Positions 55,946 through 64,000 of a DNA stretch of 64,000 nt are shown here, piece after piece (position 1 is the stretch's first letter; the number at the start of each line of letters is the position of its first letter). Source of the DNA: Corythucha ciliata (Eukaryota; Arthropoda; Insecta; Hemiptera; Tingidae); contig CM075939.1 of NCBI GenBank assembly GCA_038030265.1, positions 48,031,253-48,095,252 on the forward strand, written 5' to 3'. The notes below the pieces were generated by a model. The model was not told the DNA's origin. It did no database searches and worked only from the letters and a program-made list of their open reading frames with translations. A program made the translations under genes and the position numbers.

Positions 55946-56953
55946 ACAGGAGAAGCTATGTTATCTGATCTGGGTGTGTTCCTGTAGTTCAGAAGAGCCA
56001 GATTTATGTCAGTTTGATCCTGCGAACATTTTTTTAGCATCAGTTTTGCAGTTTGAACGAACCTTTCTCTTAGACCGTTTGACTTTGGATACAATGGACT
56101 GCTCGTTCTTTGGATGAAATTCCAGTCGGCGCAAAACTTGCGGAAGTTGTAGGGAGGAGAATGCAGGTCCGTTATCGAAGTCTAAGTAGTCTGGGATGCC
56201 GTGACACGAAAAACTCTTTTTCAAAGCCTCCACTACACTTTCAGTTGAAGTATACTGGAGTTTTTCTAAATCAAAGTAACCCGAGTAACTGTCGCCTGTT
56301 ACTAAATAGTTATTATTTTCATAAGTGAAAATATCTGACGCTACTATTTGCCAGGGTCTCGTAGGGATTTCCCTGAGCAATAACTCCTCCTTTGGCAAAT
56401 TTTTGTGGTTAGATTGACAAATGGCGCAGCTTGATATGTGATTTTTTATGTCGTCTGTTATTCCTGGCCAAAATACTGATTCTCTCGCTCTTCTAATGCA
56501 TCCTTGGATTCCCCAATGGCCTTCATGCAGTCTTTGGAGCATAGACTGTCGCATTGATTTTGGTACAACGAGCCTTTCTCCTTTAAAGATAAAGTCTTCG
56601 TAACAAGCTAATTCGTCTCTGTGCCTGAAATAATTTTGAATTTCTTTGGCAACTTCGTTTATATGGTTCGGCCACCCGTCCATTGTGAATGTTCGTAAAG
56701 TTTGGAGCTCAGGATCAGATTTAGTTTCGTTGATTAATTTGTCTTTGTATGACTTTGGAACGGGAATTGTGATCAGAACTTGAAACTCTTTGTCGTCTTC
56801 CGATTCGGGAATTAGGTCACAGTCTCTGCTGAGAGCGTCGGCTACTTTGAGTTCTGAGCCTTTCTTGTAGACAATTTGAGGAGAGTATTGTAATGTGTCA
56901 AGTAATATTCTTTTTAGTCGAGGTGGTGCTTGATGAATTGTCTTGTTAAACAT
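55946..56953 (-). pseudogene. Ty3/gypsy integrase and RNase H end (minus-strand element)
   Basis: The frame 56009-56953 begins with the RNase H end (PRLKRILLDTLQYSPQIVYKK, then VADALSRD). The integrase follows: a zinc site with HWGIQGCIRRARESVFWPGI and CAICQ, then core residues in WQIVASDIF and DFDNGPAFSS. A frameshift follows FHPKN, and the other frame continues YPKSNGLRERFVQTAKLML to NYRNTPRSDN at 55960. The element is cut at 55945 by the composite repeat, removing the integrase C-terminus and 3' LTR. Clade style is that of Mag-type gypsy elements. Confidence 0.75.
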
Positions 56954-57017
56954 GGTGCTCAGAGGCTTGTGGTCACTCTCTATAGTGAGTTGTTTGCCAT
57001 GTATATATGTGTGGAAT

Positions 57018-58430
57018 TTATTGCATGCATACCTGATTGCAAATGCTTCCTTTTCTATTTGTGGGTATTTTTTTTTTTTGTGTTTCAGTTAAGGCCTTGG
57101 CTGCATAAGCCACAGGTTTTCCGCATTGCAGAAGAACCGCTCCCAGTGCCACAGAACTGGCATCAACTGAAATTGTGACGGGTTTAGTGACATCGTAGGA
57201 TTGTAAAATTGGAGGATTTTGAATCATTTCTTTCATTTTTGAGAACGCATTGTCCTGATCGGTTGACCATGACCATTCGGTCCCCTTTTTCAGTAATATT
57301 CTTAATGGAGCAGTTATTTCGGCTAGATTACTAATGAATTTTGCAAGGTAGACGGTCATTCCGAGAAATCGTTGTGGACTCTTGACATTAGTTGGTTTTT
57401 TAAGGTTTTGGATTGCTTCAACTTTGTCTGGGTCAGGAAGGATGCCATCTTTCGTTAGTATGTGCCCTAGGTACTTTAATGACGATTGATAAAATTTGCA
57501 TTTTTCTTTATTCAGTTTCAGTCCCGATTGTTTTAGCCTATCAATAACGAGTTTTGTCAGTCTTTTGTTTTCTTCTAGCGTCTTAGCATGTATTAGAATG
57601 TCATCTATGGCTACTTCAACGTCCGGTATGCCATCGAGTAATCGGGACATACACTCTTGGAAAACTTCTGATGCAGAAGCGATTCCGAAAGGTAGTCTCA
57701 AGCAGGTGTACCGCCCCCATGGCGTCGAAAATGTCAAACATTTTGACGTTCTACTTGTTACCTTGATTTGCCAAAATCCCCTATTACAGTCCAGTGTTGT
57801 GAATACGGTTGAGCCACAAATTCTGGACGTGATTTCTTCAACTGTACTCAGGGGAAAGTGTCTTATTAATACGAATTTATTTAGATCAGACGGGTCCATG
57901 CATATTCGTAACTTATCGTTTTTATGAACAAGCACCATTGGACTCACCGCTGGTGTAGGTTCCGAGACCGGCGTTATTACTCCTATTTCGACCATTTTAT
58001 CGAGCTCTTCCTTCACTTTCAGACGTAAACTGTGGGGTACTGGTCTTGCTGGTTGTATTTTGAAAACAGCTCCTTGTTTGAAATCAATATCATATTCGAC
58101 ATTTTTTAAGCATCCAAGGCCTGTAAACACACTGTCATTAGCATTAGCAGCGCAGAGAGCCTCTGCTCTTTTAATCAGTCCCAATTGAACGCTCGATTTC
58201 CGTCCAAGAATTGGTGTAGCCGATTCATTTATTATCAAAAATTTCAATTTATTTGTTAGATTTTTTACCACGCAATCAGTAGATACTTCTCCAACCACTT
58301 TTAGTTTGTTGTTAGAGTTAGAAATTAAGTTGCTGACGCTGCAAGGATATATTTATAAGCGTAGCTTGGAAGCTATGCTTTTCGGCAATACGTTGTATTC
58401 GGCTCCACTGTCAAGTTTCATTCGAATTTT
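57018..58430 (-). pseudogene. Ty3/gypsy protease and reverse transcriptase (minus-strand element)
   Basis: Protease block LDSGAEYNVLP at about 58410 is followed by a stop near 58350, then an open frame 57018-58298 with RT blocks: DPSDLNKFV, FTTLDCNRGFWQIKV, TPWGRYTCLRLPFGIASA, VEVAIDDILIHAKT, LGHILTKDG, and the RNase H start TISVDASSVALGAVLLQ. The frame breaks in an A13 run (plus T13 near 57068) at the Tyr/Ala-rich RNase H block, and coding resumes in another frame toward 56953. RT itself has all its catalytic residues. The remaining breaks make the element inactive. Confidence 0.8.
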
Positions 58431-58474
58431 CGCTTCTTTTATTTGTATTTCTTCGAGCCAGTCATCTCTATTTT

Positions 58475-59414
58475 CTAAAGAAAAAATAGACATTTCATAA
58501 GAGTCAACATCTCGTGTAATTGGTAAAAAATTGTTTTGCTCTGATTTTGTTGAGGTTTCTTTTGAGGTATTTTGTTGAGGTCACTTTTTTCACGAAAGTG
58601 GGGATTGAATCTACGAGAGCTGTTCTTTGAGAAACAGACGCTTGAAAAGTGCCCTTTCTTCTTGCAGAGGTCGCAAATGGTCGTGAAGGCTGGGCATTTT
58701 TTGACTGCATGAGTAGTCCCACAATAGATGCATTTTAGTGTCTTGGCTCGGTACTGAATCTCGTTGATTTGGTCGTCCTGAAGGCATTCGCTATTAGCAT
58801 TCATTACCTTCAACTGCTTCGCACATTGCTCGCTGTTTCTGCAAATGTCGATGGTTTTGTCGAGAGTGAGGTTGTTCGTGTCGAGTAGCTTTTCGCGAAC
58901 TTTACCGTCCCTCAATCCGAAGAGAATACAGTCGCATATGAAGTCTTCCATCAAAGTGCCGAAATTGCAGGTTTTCGCTCTTAACCTGACATTAGTTAAA
59001 AAGTAATCAAAAGATTGCCCGTCTTTTTGAACGATTGAATAGACACCGCTCGTATCTAACATTTACCTTCGGTAAGAAACAGTTACCGAACTTTTTCTTT
59101 AAAACTTCCACGTTATTTTTTTCTTCATCAGTGAGGAAGAATGAATTGTACAATAGAGCTGCTTCAGGCCCAATAGTCGTCATGAAAACAGCAGTTTGGA
59201 TCTCTGGCGGTTTCTTTCCGAGTTGAGTTGCAGTTGCGTACCATTCGAACAGTTGCAGCCAATTCGTCCATTCAATTGCCATGTTCGACTTGGTAGTGTT
59301 CAGAGGCATCGGAGATCGTACTGAAATACTATTTGAAGTAGAGTTTACATCACCTTCATCATCCGACATTTTTTTTGGTTTTTCTCTCTTTCTTCGACTG
59401 TTCTTTTTTGTCAC
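58475..59414 (-). pseudogene. Ty3/gypsy gag (minus-strand element)
   Basis: Two overlapping frames. 59007-59414 starts MTKKNSRRKREKPKK and has WTNWLQLFEWYATATQLGK and ALLYNSFFLTDEEK. 58475-59062 continues with KDGQSFDYFLTNVRLRAKTC, a zinc knuckle CIYCGTTHAVKKCP and a second cluster CDLCKKKGHFSSVC. The switch near 59040 needs a frameshift. Capsid-like helices plus double knuckles are typical of Mag-clade gag. The gag start lies 47 bases from the 5' LTR end. Confidence 0.7.
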
Positions 59415-59461
59415 CGTTTCGTCGGGGTTTCATAAGGGCCGTGAACTCAGTATCTCCACCA

Positions 59462-59571
59462 TGTAAAGATTGTAAGAATTAGCAATCCAAGAACGAATTT
59501 TATTTCTTCAAGTTTCTCCACAATGAGGAAGCCGTATGATTTTATATGGGAATAATAATAATTATGTGACA
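59462..59571 (-). repeat. 5' LTR of the minus-strand gypsy element, 110 bp
   Basis: On the minus strand it begins TGTCACATAATTATT at 59571, has a TATA-like CATATAAAA near 59545, and ends TTTACA at 59462. It is followed at once by TGGTGGAGATACTGA (59461 downward), which fits a primer-binding site beginning TGG. The 3' LTR is lost with the truncated end, so there is no direct comparison. Confidence 0.6.
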
Positions 59572-59847
59572 AGCCCCAGCAGGAGATGGAACGAACAAAG
59601 AGCGGGAAAATCAAATCCAAAAAGACTCAGAAACTCCAGAAGAAGTAGACGAAGTTGATACTGATCAAGAGGAAAACGTCGATCCCCCGTGAGATAAGAT
59701 TCAAGATGGAATACGAAGATCATCAAGAATACGGAAACTCCCTACAAAATTTGATGATTTTATTTTAAATTAACCCGGGGAGAATGTCATGATATTTTAT
59801 GAATTATTAATCCCTCCAGTCCTCCCTTTCCACATGATTATTTTACT
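59572..59847 (+). pseudogene. 3' end of a plus-strand gypsy element (integrase tail, PPT, LTR start)
   Basis: On the plus strand DGIRRSSRIRKLPTKFDDF ends in a stop at 59771-59773, the style of a gypsy integrase C-terminus. A purine-rich tract CCCGGGGAGAA follows, then TGTCATGATATTTT at 59785 as an LTR start, cut by a MITE at about 59848. It is joined to the minus-strand gypsy element at 59571/59572 and may be the far end of the plus-strand gypsy whose gag and protease lie at 48242-53471. That link is inference. Confidence 0.5.
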
Positions 59848-59983
59848 AAGGGCCAATTTCACCACCGTGAGTTAGGTTGGAGTTACCTAACTCTAACATT
59901 GTCTACATAAATAGTGACGCCTTTTTTCAGTTAATTCTGAGTTAACGTAACTCAAACCTTTACTCTCGGTGGTGAAATCCACC
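59848..59983. mobile_element. MITE with GGTGGTGAAAT-type inverted ends
   Basis: Left AAGGGCCAATTTCACCACCG and right CGGTGGTGAAATCCACC are inverted relatives, with inner pairs around GAGTTA and TAACTC. About 136 bp without coding sequence. TSD unclear. Note that its left end contains GGGCCAA, the same word that is repeated next to the following transposase-like gene. Confidence 0.6.
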
Positions 59984-60097
59984 ATAATTGTTTTATCTTT
60001 CAAATCATTCTCTATTTTGAGATCATAAAGTCTTAACTCTGAAAGGTCTATTTTATCACAGACATCGACTGAAGCGAAGGATCGAAATAAACACCTG

Positions 60098-60245
60098 AGC
60101 GGCCAAAGGGCCAACCTGCATTGTTTGGATCAAAGGGCCAATCTGAAATCGATCCAAGGTCAAACATTTTTGGGGCCATACTGAATTTTCTCGAGAGTGT
60201 TTTTGGGGCCAATCTGCAGGTTATATTTTCTTGAAGGGCCAAACT
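60098..60245 (+). promoter_or_regulatory. Cluster of five GGGCCAA/CTG repeats upstream of the transposase-like gene
   Basis: GGGCCAA(A/T/C)CTG words start at 60108, 60135, 60173 (GGGCCAT), 60206 and 60236, spaced 27-38 bp and all in one direction. Two more in the same direction follow the gene at 63913 and 63976. Repeated subterminal motifs that bracket a gene of this type are typical of transposase-binding sites at transposon ends. No binding evidence, inference only. Confidence 0.55.
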
Positions 60246-60469
60246 GAAGGAATAAACAATTCGATTATTCGTTGTCTGCTCTCCTATAGCAGCTGTAAAA
60301 CATTCTGTGCAGCTGTTACTTCCGGACTGGAAATTTATTGGCAGCAGTGTGAATGATTACGAAGAATTTACCGCGAGATTGTAAATATAGTGTTTCATTT
60401 ACTTCACCTCGTGAATTGTTTTTTTAGACTAGGTAGTTGAATTTTTTTTAAAGAAAAAACCTGTGTGCA

Positions 60470-63400
60470 ATGGTAAAAACACGTGGTGGTAAAAAAATAA
60501 GTGCTTCAACGAGATCACAGCTTTTATTACGGCTTGCCTTGAAACGTGATAAAGAAGGTAAGCTTTTTACAAATAATTGATTAATTTTCTGCATGCTAAA
60601 ATTAATTTCACTCAGTCAAGTGCATGGGATTTTGAAAAATGGGTTCAATTAAGACATTTTCATGATCTTTTAGCATTCCTTTAAAAGCCTTGGTAAACTC
60701 AGTAAGTCAAGCCCTCCATTTCTTCTTATCCGTACGCCGTACCTCTCATCAGATCAACGAGGTCGATCATTATGCGCACAGGCGTACTATAGTTTTGATG
60801 ATAACATTCACTCAAATTCGTTTTAAGGTTTAACACCTTTTTCTCCTTGACCAAATCTACATTGGTTAACTTCATGGCCCGTATACCTGCGTGACGCTGT
60901 TTCACTTTTCAGGTGACTCTCTCAATGACACAAAAATTGATTCCGAAAGTGTCACCTTCCAAACCACCTGAACTGGAAAGGTCTAGCGAAAATGGTAAAA
61001 TAATATAGTTACTTCAAGCTTTACCATTTGTGATAGAAACTTCTTCTCCTAAAACTGGACAATCTCCTTTTAGAGAATTCACACGAGAAAGACAAAAATT
61101 TACAATCAAATCGTTGCCTCGCTGTTGAACCCCCCATTTCCGAAGAATACGAGCAACAACTAAGAGTAGAAAACTGCTCAGTTGTAATGACGAACGGGAC
61201 AAAAAGTTCGTCCCATACTGGTAAATAAAATTACTTCTGTTTGGTCCAATTTTACTGAAAATCTTTTGGTGTTTTTACCTTATAAAACGATACGATTTTT
61301 GGCTATTAAGGTGAATCACTCGGTGCTCTGAACCTCTGTTCTGAGTACGACGCCTTCGAACCACAAAATGGAGACATCTCAGTTTCTTTGTCGATTCAAC
61401 CGAAAAAATCTTGCTTGAATGGTTAGATAGAAATTTTTGATTGCCTTTTTTGAACGTGGGTCTCTATTGAATCTTGACTTTTTTGCCATTTCAGAGGATT
61501 CTGCCGATACAGGAAGTCCCGCCCTTGAATATTGTAGTTTGATGCCATCAGACAACGCTCAGGTACTTCCAATTATTGATTCGGAAGGATGCAGTTGGGT
61601 GACAAATGACCTTAATCAAGAAGAACTGCTGCAATTGGATGGTGGGTTACACATGAAAATTGACAAGAATGGAGTATAATCTGCGCGATTTTACTCCAAA
61701 ATCTACTCTCCTCTGGAATTCTAGTTTCATTTTTTTTAAACAACAGATAACGTCAATGACATCGAAGAAGAAGAAGAAGAAGAAGAAGAAGAAGAAGAAA
61801 GGCTCCCTACAACACGAATTGAAAGTGACAACGAAGAATCGACACTGAATGATTTCCACATTGTGGAAATGGGAAATCACAGTGAGATGGAAAACAATTA
61901 TAACCACCTCTAAACACTGACAGAATCGTTTTAATTTTTCAGGCGTGGTCGACGAAACGTCAAATGTCGAAGAATCAAGCGGAAGGAGACCCTCGAAGAA
62001 GCTCCCGAAAAAAGTCGCGGGGAAACTCTTCAGAGAACAAGGGAAAGAATACGTTACTAGAAAGGGTAACGTTATAGCTGCAAGAACTGTAAAACCAGGC
62101 TGCAATGATGACAAATGCAAGAAGCACTGTTTGCAGAAATTTTCGGAGGGTGATAGGTGGAAGGTGCATTCACATTTTTGGAATCTTCCCCAGATTCAGA
62201 AAAAAAAAATTGTGCTAAAACATATCAGCAGAAAGGAAAAAGGGCGAACTACGGTGGCTGGAAAAGAGAGTCGCAGACGATTCACTCGGGATTACTATCT
62301 ACCAAAAGATAATTCGAAAATTGAGGTGTGCCGTGCGTTTTTCATTGCAACTCTGGATGTTGGTCCCAAATTTCTGAGGTACACAGAAAGCAATGAAGGG
62401 GAGGGAAGCGCGAGACCTGAATGCAGAGGTAAGAGCAACCCGAAAAATAAGACTCCACCGAGAAGCATGAAAATACTCAGGACGTACATTGAAAGTTTAC
62501 CTGCCGTACCGTCACACTATTGTAAAAAAGTACCTGCCGCAAGAGTACGAGTCCCTCAATGAACTTTATAGGAAATACTGACTGTACTGCGAAGAGAAAA
62601 ATTATCTCCGGTATCTGACTTCATTTTTCGGAAAGTTTTTAATTCCGAGTACAACATTGGAATCTATAACCCTAAAAAAGATAAATGTTCCCTTTGTGTG
62701 AAATTCTCCGCGCAAGATAAGCTGACTCTAGAAGATCTTGCTTTGAAGGAAAAACATGATCAAGAAAAAGAGGCCATTAATGCAAAATACGCAGAGGACC
62801 AAGCCCGCGCTGCAAACGACAGCTCTTTCGTTTGTACGTCTTTCGACTTACAAAAAGTTCTCAACACCCCACATGGCAAGAGCATCTCATTTTTTTATGC
62901 GAGAAAGTACGCTGTCTATAATCTCACGTTTTATGAGAGCGCCTCTCGAAACGGATTATGTTACATGTGAGGAGAAAGAGGGATGGTAAGCGCGGAAGCA
63001 ATGAAATTTGCACTGTAATGGAGATGTACTTAACTGCGTTAGATCAGCGCGGACACGTGAAGGAAGTCGCCCTATACTGCGACAACTGTGCTGGGCAGCA
63101 AAAAAACAAGGCAATGTTGTGTGCCATTTCATATTTTTTGGATTGCTGCCAGAACCTCCGAAAAGTGAGTTTCAATTTTTTAATTGCTGGGCATTCCATG
63201 ATGACGGTAGACTCAATGCATGCTGTGATTGAACGGAGCATTCGTAACAAGACCATTTATGCACCCAGTGAATGGCTCACCGTAGTAACAAACGCAAGAA
63301 CATCGCCTTTTCCTTACACAGTAATCAAACTTTCATTTCATGATTGGAAAGATTGGAAGTCGTACTCTGACAAAAGGCCAATCAATAAACATAATGATGA

Positions 63401-63740
63401 CGGCTCCCTGTTTAAAATCAGCCAAGTCAGAAGAGTCGAGTTCGACAAGGCTTCGAATTCAGAGAACTTTTTCAAACTGTACAACAGCGCGATTGACAGA
63501 GAAGGTACTAGAGCTTATTTCAGTGACTGTAAAAAGACCCGGCGCTCTCAGCTCCGGCCACCCAAGTGGCTGTACTCAAATGAGCTGCCTATCTCATCTT
63601 TGAAATACCGCGATTTGTGCAATTTGTGCAGCATAGGGGCGATTCCGGCTCATTTCCATACGGAATTCTTCGGAATGTTGACAGCACCCACCGTTCCAGA
63701 CCATTTAATTGAAACAGATGAAGAAGATGAACTTTCTTGA
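60470..63740 (+). pseudogene. Multi-exon transposase-like gene, second family member, frame-broken
   Basis: Predicted exons: 60470-60557 (ATG, MVKTRGGKK), 60913-60994, 61074-61220, 61311-61421, 61495-61641, 61747-61881, then 61943 onward. Introns are GT..AG and all are phase 1. Exons 3-6 (147, 111, 147, 135 bp) are exact multiples of three and open; exon 2 is 82 bp, one base out, giving a stop. Exon 6 holds a Glu run. The core (61943-63740) matches the 611-2227 product: Cys cluster PGCNDDKCKKHC, ESLPAVPSHYC, CSLCVKF, SFDLQKVL, YCDNCAGQQKNKAM and GHSMMTVDSMHAVIE. Frame breaks near 62530, 62570 and 62970 end the open core. AATAAA lies at 63777. Probably a dead transposon copy that once encoded a spliced transposase. 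Confidence 0.7.
62958..63740 (+). CDS. C-terminal open part of the second transposase-like gene
   Basis: The longest intact piece of the gene, 260 residues: CTVMEMYLTAL, YCDNCAGQQKNKAMLCAI, FLIAGHSMMTVDSMHAVIERS, then PSEWLTVVTNARTSPFPYTV and an acidic end TDEEDELS. It aligns by eye with residues about 325 to the end of the 611-2227 protein (SDGCTYQNRN and GHTQMEVDSVHA correspond). The Asp and His positions of the family are kept. The first ATG (62958) is internal to the domain and not a real start. Confidence 0.6.
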   Translation: MLHVRRKRDGKRGSNEICTVMEMYLTALDQRGHVKEVALYCDNCAGQQKNKAMLCAISYFLDCCQNLRKVSFNFLIAGHSMMTVDSMHAVIERSIRNKTIYAPSEWLTVVTNARTSPFPYTVIKLSFHDWKDWKSYSDKRPINKHNDDGSLFKISQVRRVEFDKASNSENFFKLYNSAIDREGTRAYFSDCKKTRRSQLRPPKWLYSNELPISSLKYRDLCNLCSIGAIPAHFHTEFFGMLTAPTVPDHLIETDEEDELS

Positions 63741-63776
63741 GTTCCAATAACAATTTTTACACTTCTGTTTTTTCAT

Positions 63777-63782
63777 AATAAA
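63777..63782 (+). terminator. Poly(A) signal AATAAA
   Basis: Lies about 37 bases after the stop codon of the transposase-like gene in T-rich sequence, the expected position for 3' end formation. Confidence 0.45.
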
Positions 63783-63907
63783 TTTTTTAGTTTTCGTTGC
63801 TTTTTTCTTGTTATTATTGCCTATTTATCCACAATGCTTCAAAAAAAACATTGAATCCTTCATGTTGGCTGAGCCCAAACTGTTGAATGAAGTAAAAAAA
63901 CAAAAGC

Positions 63908-63995
63908 CCCAAGGGCCAAACTGACAGATTGGTCTTTTGAGCACACGAGCGCCTCAAGGACCGCGTAGAGCCAAAGGGCCAAAGTGGCTCTTTTT
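63908..63995 (+). repeat. Right-hand GGGCCAA repeats with a hairpin
   Basis: AAGGGCCAAACTGACAG at 63911 and AAAGGGCCAAAG at 63974. The second copy is enclosed by GAGCCA...TGGCTC, a 6-bp inverted pair. They mirror the cluster left of the gene. The window ends 5 bases later, so any terminal inverted repeat is out of sight. Confidence 0.5.
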
Positions 63996-64000
63996 CACGT

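Noticed and set aside
61647..62120. 157-codon minus-strand frame with a long Phe run
   Set aside because: The Phe run is the complement of the GAA repeat in exon 6, and the frame is antisense to the transposase-like gene.

Overview
This is nuclear DNA from a eukaryote, almost certainly an arthropod and probably an insect. The evidence is spliced genes with GT/AG introns, AATAAA poly(A) signals, several classes of eukaryotic transposon, and one host exon that reads as the first coding exon of an insect RYamide/neuropeptide-Y-type receptor. Codon use, homopolymers and repeats do not identify the species. I see no rRNA gene, functional tRNA, CRISPR array, operon or prokaryotic signal. The only host gene I can defend is the receptor exon (29730-30015, minus). 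It ends in a splice donor, and no later receptor exon is visible at lower coordinates, so the first 29.7 kb would be a transposon-filled intron if the gene is intact.

Layout. 1-2.2 kb: a transposase-like gene (D..SDxCxxQN..GHxxMExD family) running off the left edge, split by an ATGA frame overlap. 2.7-3.5 kb: a composite repeat found again at 55.1-55.9 kb. 8.1-13.0 kb: a decayed Ty3/gypsy element on the minus strand, interrupted by a hAT-like element and then tandemly duplicated. 13.25-16.0 kb: a 5'-truncated R1-type LINE with 13-bp target-site duplications. 17.17-19.24 kb: a DNA transposon with 720-bp terminal inverted repeats carrying an internally deleted transposase. 23.85-28.7 kb: large repeat arrays. 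29.7-30.0 kb: the receptor exon. 32.6-33.1 kb: a foldback element and two inverted tRNA-like SINE heads. 35.8-39.7 kb: a broken LINE without its reverse-transcriptase core but with an RNase H region. 42.2-47.1 kb: more arrays. 48.2-59.85 kb: a nest of LTR retrotransposons, including a copia element with an open 1263-residue ORF. 60.1-64.0 kb: a second, spliced and frame-broken member of the transposase-like family, bordered by short GGGCCAA repeats.

The most striking feature is a family of long non-autonomous elements whose interiors look like satellite DNA. They hold degenerate monomers of about 29 bp (core resembling GCTAATTCGCGGCTAAAATT), some grouped into a 247-bp higher-order unit. Three copies (10924-12680, 23850-26496, 42249-44181) have short CAGT/CACT-type inverted termini and flanking 8-bp duplications (7/8, 8/8 and 6/8 matches). 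That makes them hAT-like transposons rather than local satellites. One copy lies in a gypsy gag zinc knuckle, and the gag frame is continuous once the insert and one duplication copy are disregarded. Truncated or reversed arrays elsewhere (26.5-28.7, 45.1-47.1 and 53.5-55.6 kb) belong to the same family.

Nearly every coding region shows decay: frameshifts, missing catalytic domains or active-site changes. The best-preserved reading frames are the copia polyprotein (with an Asn at an integrase catalytic position) and the short deleted transposase in the long-TIR element. All assignments come from reading motifs by eye. No database search was run.
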